This document shows positions 6,265 through 10,072 of a DNA stretch of 10,072 nucleotides, piece after piece. The stretch's first letter is position 1, and each line of letters begins with the position of its first letter. This DNA comes from Tubulinosema ratisbonensis (lineage: Eukaryota > Microsporidia > Tubulinosematidae): the NCBI GenBank assembly GCA_004000155.1, contig RCSS01000220.1, positions 1-10,072 of the forward strand, in the 5' to 3' direction. Both the position numbers and the translations under genes were made by a program. The notes below the pieces were generated by a model, which saw only the letters and a list, made by a program, of their open reading frames with translations, was not told the DNA's origin and searched no databases.

Positions 6265-7083
6265 TCAAAAAAGAAGTTCTTTTACATATTCATCAAGGAT
6301 ACTTGGCTCATTTATCACATCGCTTAAAGTTGGTATATCATCCAAATACAAATCATCAATATTTCTAGCATGTACAGGAATACAAACCTTTTTGCTCAAA
6401 GGATGAATACAGAAAGGTGCTTTGAGTAAATGATTTAAATCATGGCTAACTTTAGCATCCAATTTTAAATAATATTTTTCTATTAATTCTTTATGATCTT
6501 TCAAATCAAAATATTCTTTTAAAATGTTTATATATTCTTCTACAAACAATCCCTTTTGATTTACGTAGTTTATATAACCAGTTAATGACTTTCTTTCTAA
6601 ACCATCTAACAAAAGTGCATCTTCATCAAATACCCAGCAATGTAAACCTCTGTTTCCTGAGAAAAAAAATTTAATTTTTTTAAAGCCAAATTCTTGGCTT
6701 AAAATGTAATTTAGTAGTTTTACTGACACTTTTATTATAGTAAAACAAATCGAACAGATTGATTTACCTGTACAACAATCTCTGGGATAATCTGTTAAGT
6801 CAATGTCAAACACCAATTCTTTCTTTTCTGGTATGTTGTTTAAACCTTTTTGTGGTCTTTCTTTATAAATTGCTCCTATATCAAATTTGGTTGGTACTTT
6901 CTCACAAACAATCGACTTAAACTCTTGAACAGTGTTAAACGTATTATATCGCAAGTAAGCTTCATTGGCAAGAGTAAGTGAAAATTCTCTTCGATCGTTT
7001 ACTCTGAATAAATCAAACATCTGAGCAAATGGATATGAGTTTTCGTAATATTTTTTTAACTTTGTTGTTTCGTTTTCATCCAT
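6265..7083 (-). CDS. PRI1: DNA primase small (catalytic) subunit
   Basis: Synthesises the RNA primers that DNA polymerase alpha extends at replication origins and on the lagging strand. All expected AEP-fold motifs are visible: catalytic D93 and D95 in VFDIDLTDY; a zinc site C103, C104, C110, C113; nucleotide-binding SGNRGLHCW at 142-150 (R145, H148); the third metal ligand D209 in KLDAKVS; and HLLKAPFCIHP at 218-228 (K221, H227). At 272 residues it is much shorter than human or yeast enzymes (about 410-420). The helical region between W150 and D209 is cut to about 60 residues and the C-terminal extension after 255 is nearly absent, yet the active site is complete, so this looks like reduction rather than decay. 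It is divergently paired with NBP35, 50 bp apart, so both promoters must lie in a short A/T tract. Confidence 0.95.
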   Translation of the reverse strand: MDENETTKLKKYYENSYPFAQMFDLFRVNDRREFSLTLANEAYLRYNTFNTVQEFKSIVCEKVPTKFDIGAIYKERPQKGLNNIPEKKELVFDIDLTDYPRDCCTGKSICSICFTIIKVSVKLLNYILSQEFGFKKIKFFFSGNRGLHCWVFDEDALLLDGLERKSLTGYINYVNQKGLFVEEYINILKEYFDLKDHKELIEKYYLKLDAKVSHDLNHLLKAPFCIHPLSKKVCIPVHARNIDDLYLDDIPTLSDVINEPSILDEYVKELLF

Positions 7084-7133
7084 TGATAAAAAAAATTTTT
7101 TTATTAATTAAAAAAAAAAAATAAAAATTAGCC

Positions 7134-7904
7134 ATGTCAAAGTGTCCAGGGATGTCTTCGAAAGAAGCCGGAAAATCTTCAGCTTGTACAGGATGTCCTA
7201 ACCAATCCACTTGCTCTACAAAAGTAGAAGACCCAAGTATAGAAATCATAAAACATAAATTCGCTAATCATAAAAAGATTGCTATAATGAGCGGAAAAGG
7301 AGGAGTTGGTAAATCAACAGTTTCCAAAACATTTTCACAATTTCTATCTAAGAAACATTCAGTTTGTTTAATTGATTTAGACATAACAGGTCCTTCTACA
7401 CCCATACTTGTTAATAGTAACAGTTTAGGGATAATAAACCAAATCTCTGACCAGTTTTATTCCTTCGTACCCCTTTTTGACTTCAAAGAAACATTTTTAG
7501 AAAATGATTTTGAGCTGGCAAATGTTTTAATTTTTGATACTCCACCCAATGTCACTCAATCCCACTTAGACATAGTTAAGTATCTTAATTTGGATGGTGT
7601 TATAATTGTCACGCAGCCACACTTTTTATCATTCAATGATTGTAAAAGGATGATTGATTTTTGTAAAAAAGCTAAATTTAGAATATTAGGGGTAATAGTG
7701 AACATGGATGGATTTGTTTGTGAATGTGGTACTATTAATGACAGTATAGAAGATGGAAAATATTTTTGTGAGCAAAACAATGTTAAATATTTAGGAAGTA
7801 TTAAATTAAAGAAAGAAATTGCCATGAAATGTGATAAAGGCAATGATTTAGAGATAGAAGAATATGAAAATATTTATAAAGAAATAGAATTAATATTTGA
7901 ATAA
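7134..7904 (+). CDS. NBP35: Cytosolic Fe-S assembly scaffold ATPase Nbp35
   Basis: MinD/Mrp-type P-loop NTPase that, with Cfd1, assembles [4Fe-4S] clusters for cytosolic and nuclear proteins. The N-terminal ferredoxin-like motif C4-x13-C18-x2-C21-x5-C27 is intact and separates Nbp35 from Cfd1. The deviant Walker A SGKGGVGKST spans 53-62; the switch I DLDITGPS is at 81-88; the DTPP switch II is at 135-138. Two oddities: the normally CPxC bridging-cluster motif after NMDGF reads C196-E-C198 (CxC), and the protein is 256 residues against about 320 usually, having lost the segment that normally carries the WRGP motif between switch I and switch II. The conserved Cys further on (C212) and the MKCDKG motif (231-236) remain. 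Probably functional and miniaturised. GCC directly precedes the start codon. Confidence 0.94.
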   Translation: MSKCPGMSSKEAGKSSACTGCPNQSTCSTKVEDPSIEIIKHKFANHKKIAIMSGKGGVGKSTVSKTFSQFLSKKHSVCLIDLDITGPSTPILVNSNSLGIINQISDQFYSFVPLFDFKETFLENDFELANVLIFDTPPNVTQSHLDIVKYLNLDGVIIVTQPHFLSFNDCKRMIDFCKKAKFRILGVIVNMDGFVCECGTINDSIEDGKYFCEQNNVKYLGSIKLKKEIAMKCDKGNDLEIEEYENIYKEIELIFE

Positions 7905-7930
7905 TTTAAAATGCTTTTAGGGAGAGATGT

Positions 7931-7958
7931 TTTATTTTTTAGTTACAGAGAGAATTTT
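7931..7958 (+). repeat. Dispersed direct repeat, first copy
   Basis: AGTTACAGAGAGAATTTT (7941-7958) recurs with one mismatch at 9928-9945, each preceded by TTTATTTT. The two copies bracket a 2-kb region without a well-supported protein gene. It could be a remnant of a larger repeat. Confidence 0.4.
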
Positions 7959-8425
7959 AGAGGCGTTTTATAAAAATAAGACGTAAAAATTTTACTCCAA
8001 AATTTCTGTAAAAAAGGAGATTATTTAATTTTTAATAATTTTATGTATTTAAAAAATTATTTATTTTATCTAAAAAAATATTTATATTCTATAAATTATT
8101 CTACTTTAAATTTTTAAATAAATCAAAGTAAAATTTATAAAAATATCAATTTTTTTAAAATTTATAACAAAGTAGTACAAATAAATTAAAATACTATGAT
8201 AAAAAATTAATATAATTAAAAGTATCCAATTTTTATCTTTTAAGAATACTTGTTATATCTTAAGAGATATTTAAATACTAAATGATTATAAAATATAAAA
8301 GAATGTTTTTTTATTTTCTTTATTTAAATTGTTTTTATAATTTTGATATTTCATGATCTCATTCTATTTTTTATTTTTAAAACATTTTTAATTAAATAAA
8401 AAATAATTATTGAGGATTTGAATTC

Positions 8426-8470
8426 ATAAAACGTTTGCTGGGTATAGCAATGTTAAAACAACAGTTTTAT
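8426..8470. repeat. Nested stem-loop
   Basis: Outer arms ATAAAAC (8426-8432) and GTTTTAT (8464-8470) enclose TTGCT / AGCAA (8435-8439 with 8446-8450) with loop GGGTAT. Role unknown. Confidence 0.35.
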
Positions 8471-8580
8471 TTTAAGAATTAGTTAGTTTATAAAAAATAT
8501 TGTCGTGATTGAGAAGAATAATAATAATTATTTTTCTAGAAAAAACTTTATATTTAATAATAAAAATAAAATACTCCAAA

Positions 8581-8760
8581 ATGAGGACAGAGAACAAGAA
8601 TCACCACCCAAGGAACAACTTCAATAAAGGATTTAGCGGAAGTTTATATGATTGTTTACTTTTAAACGGGAAACCCCCAACGAGTCTCGACAATATCTAC
8701 ACATTTTCTTTAAATAAGGAGCTTATAATATGCTTTTATAATAAAAACTTAAGTGGATAA
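8581..8760 (+). CDS. Doubtful small ORF in a GC-richer island (59 codons)
   Basis: From the ATG at 8581 the frame encodes 59 residues, unrecognised, with a His/Asn-rich start and a hydrophobic stretch near the end. An in-frame ATG at 8509 adds 24 low-complexity residues from plain AT sequence and is unlikely to be the start. Over about 8581-8705 base composition and codon choice (AAC, CAC, AGG, CCC, CTC, GAC) differ plainly from the AAT/CAT/TTA bias of neighbouring genes. This suggests a recently acquired or selectively constrained segment: a small real gene, a fragment of a mobile element, or part of an RNA. No start signal beyond CTCC a few bases upstream. Confidence 0.3.
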   Translation: MRTENKNHHPRNNFNKGFSGSLYDCLLLNGKPPTSLDNIYTFSLNKELIICFYNKNLSG

Positions 8761-8985
8761 AAAAAGATTAGAAGAAATATTCTTGTACTTTTATTAATTA
8801 ATATAATGAAGAATTGATAATGCTTTTTTAAAATAGTGATTATTTTCATATAAATTTAACACTTTGGTGTATAACTATATATTTTATTTGTCTTTTATTT
8901 TAAACATGGTTTTTCTCTTATACTTACTTCTAACAAAATAATATAAACAAATTAGTCATCTCCTTTGGCTTGCGAAGTAATTTAA

Positions 8986-9133
8986 AATTTTTTGGTGAAA
9001 CCTTTTGATTGAAACTATTAAAGCTAATTTTATACATGCTTTTGCTTTAATTTAAATTAGCAGTTTCTTAAAAATCTCAAAAACAAAGTAAAGTTTTAAA
9101 GTATGCCTAATTTTAGGTAAACTTTCGTGAGAT
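8986..9133 (+). other. Candidate structured RNA: Sm-like site followed by stem-loops
   Basis: AATTTTTTGG (8986-8995) fits the Sm-site pattern of spliceosomal-type RNAs. It is followed by a mini-hairpin GGTGAAACC, then by GAAACT / AGTTTC (9011-9016 with 9062-9067) enclosing GCTAATTT / AAATTAGC (9023-9030 with 9054-9061), then by ATCTCA / TGAGAT (9074-9079 with 9128-9133) enclosing the near-palindrome CCTAATTTTAGG (9106-9117). Two substantial hairpins directly after an Sm-like site is the layout of an snRNA 3' half, but the 5' side shows no U1, U2, U4 or U5 signature. In an AT-rich genome an Sm-like string arises easily, so this is speculative. Confidence 0.25.
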
Positions 9134-9263
9134 ATTACAATATAATTTTTATAACTAAAAGACTATTCATATCTTAAAACAAATAATTTAATGTAAAATT
9201 TTAAATATACGATTAAAGAATAAAGGCACATTAAATATTTCGTATTGAATCATGAGATGTATC

Positions 9264-9280
9264 TGTTAATTTCATTAACA
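9264..9280. repeat. Perfect 7-bp hairpin, 3-nt loop
   Basis: TGTTAAT (9264-9270) and ATTAACA (9274-9280) flank TTC. Weaker outer ATTGA / TCAAT arms extend it. Confidence 0.35.
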
Positions 9281-9348
9281 CAATCAATTTATAATTTGAA
9301 AAAAGAGATATTTTAAAAATTGATGTATAAAAGAAAGATCCTTGTAAG

Positions 9349-9482
9349 TTAAGTTAAACTTAAGTAGTCAATAGAGTGCATGAGTGAGTTTTAGCAGGTG
9401 AAAAGCCCATAGTACAAGAATCTTTATGTTTGTAAACATATTTTAGAATATGATATTATTTGAATGGGTAACTTTATAAAAT
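9349..9482 (-). repeat. Repeat copy D
   Basis: Read on the minus strand: a TATA-like TTTTATAAAG near 9472-9481, a hairpin TATGTTT / AAACATA (9425-9440) at the place of the inner hairpin of A but with different arms, then CACCTGCTAAAACTC and ATGCACTCTATTGACT (9366-9381), the latter identical to copy A over 16 nt. The TTAAGTT-A-AACTTAA palindrome (9349-9363) lies at its 3' side. The upstream AAGATCTTTTCGCT block of A and B is not recognisable, so D may be 5'-diverged or truncated. Confidence 0.6.
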
Positions 9483-9918
9483 ATGTAGAATATATAGTTA
9501 TAAATTCTCTCATTAATTTTAACTTTTAAAAAACAAAACAATGATAGAAATATGATTTTATTTCAAAGTAAAAGTAATATTAATAGATCTTGTAAAATAT
9601 TAGTTATTTGAAATTTTAGCTAATAAAGGATGCTTAAAAAGAAAAGATTTTTGTGTTATAAATATATTTAAAATTTTTTTTTCATGTAAATTTTAAAATG
9701 GAAGATTTTATTAATTTATAAGTAAAATTACTTATGCATTACTTTTTTATTTAATACATGATTTTAAAAATAAATTTCAATTAATAAATAGATTTGATTC
9801 ATTTTAACAACTTTATAAAAGTATTTTCTTTTGTTGTAACATAAATGTAAGATAAAATAAAATATTTAAATATAACAAAGAAAAACTTAATATTATTCTA
9901 TTTTTACATATAAAAATA

Positions 9919-9945
9919 TTTATTTTAAGTTACAGTGAGAATTTT
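9919..9945 (+). repeat. Dispersed direct repeat, second copy
   Basis: AGTTACAGTGAGAATTTT (9928-9945) matches 7941-7958 at 17 of 18 positions, in the same orientation, with a similar T-rich leader. Confidence 0.4.
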
Positions 9946-10072
9946 TAACTAAAGAATATAAAAAAAGAAATGTATCATTGCGTTTAAATGTCTTAAAATA
10001 TGTCTTATTTATTTTAATTAATTGTGTTTTTATTTTTTAAACATTTTATTTATTTTAAAACACATCAATCAA

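Larger units (their letters stand above)
7905..8580. other. AT-rich intergenic stretch
   Basis: No protein gene is visible. It contains the repeat at 7931-7958, a small hairpin ATTTATA / TATAAAT at 8080-8096, a hairpin ATATCT / AGATAT near 8255-8270 and the nested stem-loop at 8426-8470. The rest is simple A/T sequence. Confidence 0.6.
8761..10072. other. 1.3-kb gene-free AT-rich stretch to the window end
   Basis: No protein gene is visible on either strand. It holds the stem-loop cluster with an Sm-like site (8986-9133), a hairpin TGTTAAT / ATTAACA (9264-9280), repeat copy D, an 8-bp perfect hairpin ATAAGTAA / TTACTTAT (9718-9735), the second copy of the 7931 repeat (9919-9945) and a terminal inverted repeat TGTGTTTT / AAAACACA (10023-10030 / 10057-10064). 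Confidence 0.6.

Noticed and set aside
7556..7843. 95-codon open frame on the minus strand
   Set aside because: It lies wholly inside NBP35, antisense, with no recognisable motif.
8509..8580. 24-codon upstream extension of the small ORF
   Set aside because: It is composed of Ile/Lys/Leu codons from plain AT sequence; the compositional change begins at the ATG at 8581.
8955..8985. Possible U2 snRNA 5' end (TCTCC-TTTGGCTT resembles U2 stem I)
   Set aside because: The branch-site recognition sequence GUAGUA expected just downstream of U2 stem I is absent.
4437..10072. CRISPR array or prokaryotic mobile element
   Set aside because: Repeats are not regularly spaced direct repeats with unique spacers, and the gene content is eukaryotic.

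Overview
The window looks like nuclear DNA of a very AT-rich microsporidian or a closely allied reduced fungal lineage. The basis is: intron-free, compact eukaryotic genes (CDC25, an RFC clamp-loader subunit, the DNA primase small subunit, NBP35); several shorter than usual for their families; a tRNA-Trp of ordinary eukaryotic type; Lys/Asn/Ile-rich proteins; and C-rich triplets just before some start codons (CCC at 1449-1451, CC at -5/-6 of the RFC gene), as described for microsporidian genes. No bacterial ribosome-binding sites or operons are seen. The species cannot be named from the sequence. Three undetermined bases (2831-2832 and 3114) show this is draft assembly.

Layout. 17-2246 (+): a Lys-rich unknown, a secreted M12B/reprolysin-like metalloprotease relative lacking the usual third zinc ligand, and a CDC25-type phosphatase. 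2247-2844: AT-rich gap holding repeat copy A. 2845-4515 (-): RFC subunit (yeast Rfc5 / human RFC3 type), a 105-aa unknown, tRNA-Trp(CCA). 4516-6264: a 1.75-kb gene-free stretch packed with inverted repeats, with repeat copies B (+) and C (-) facing each other across a hairpin. 6265-7904: a divergent pair, primase small subunit (-) and NBP35 (+), 50 bp apart. 7905-10072: AT-rich, with a doubtful 59-codon ORF in a local GC island, a cluster of stem-loops beside an Sm-like site, and repeat copy D (-).

The conserved genes are housekeeping: mitotic entry (CDC25), replication (RFC, primase) and cytosolic Fe-S assembly (NBP35, which supplies clusters to nuclear enzymes; the primase large subunit is a known Fe-S protein). 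They are not an operon, but they fit a reduced genome that keeps core replication and cell-cycle functions.

The main undescribed-looking element is a family of four diverged copies (A-D) of about 130-210 bp. Copies A, B and C share an upstream block and a TATA-like box at nearly constant spacing. Each copy has a hairpin at the corresponding place but with different arm sequences. All four have a recognisable 3' block, least clear in B, where it is partly duplicated; A and D share an exact 16-mer in opposite orientation. This pattern suggests a structured non-coding RNA family or a small hairpin-bearing mobile element. I do not recognise it as any named RNA.
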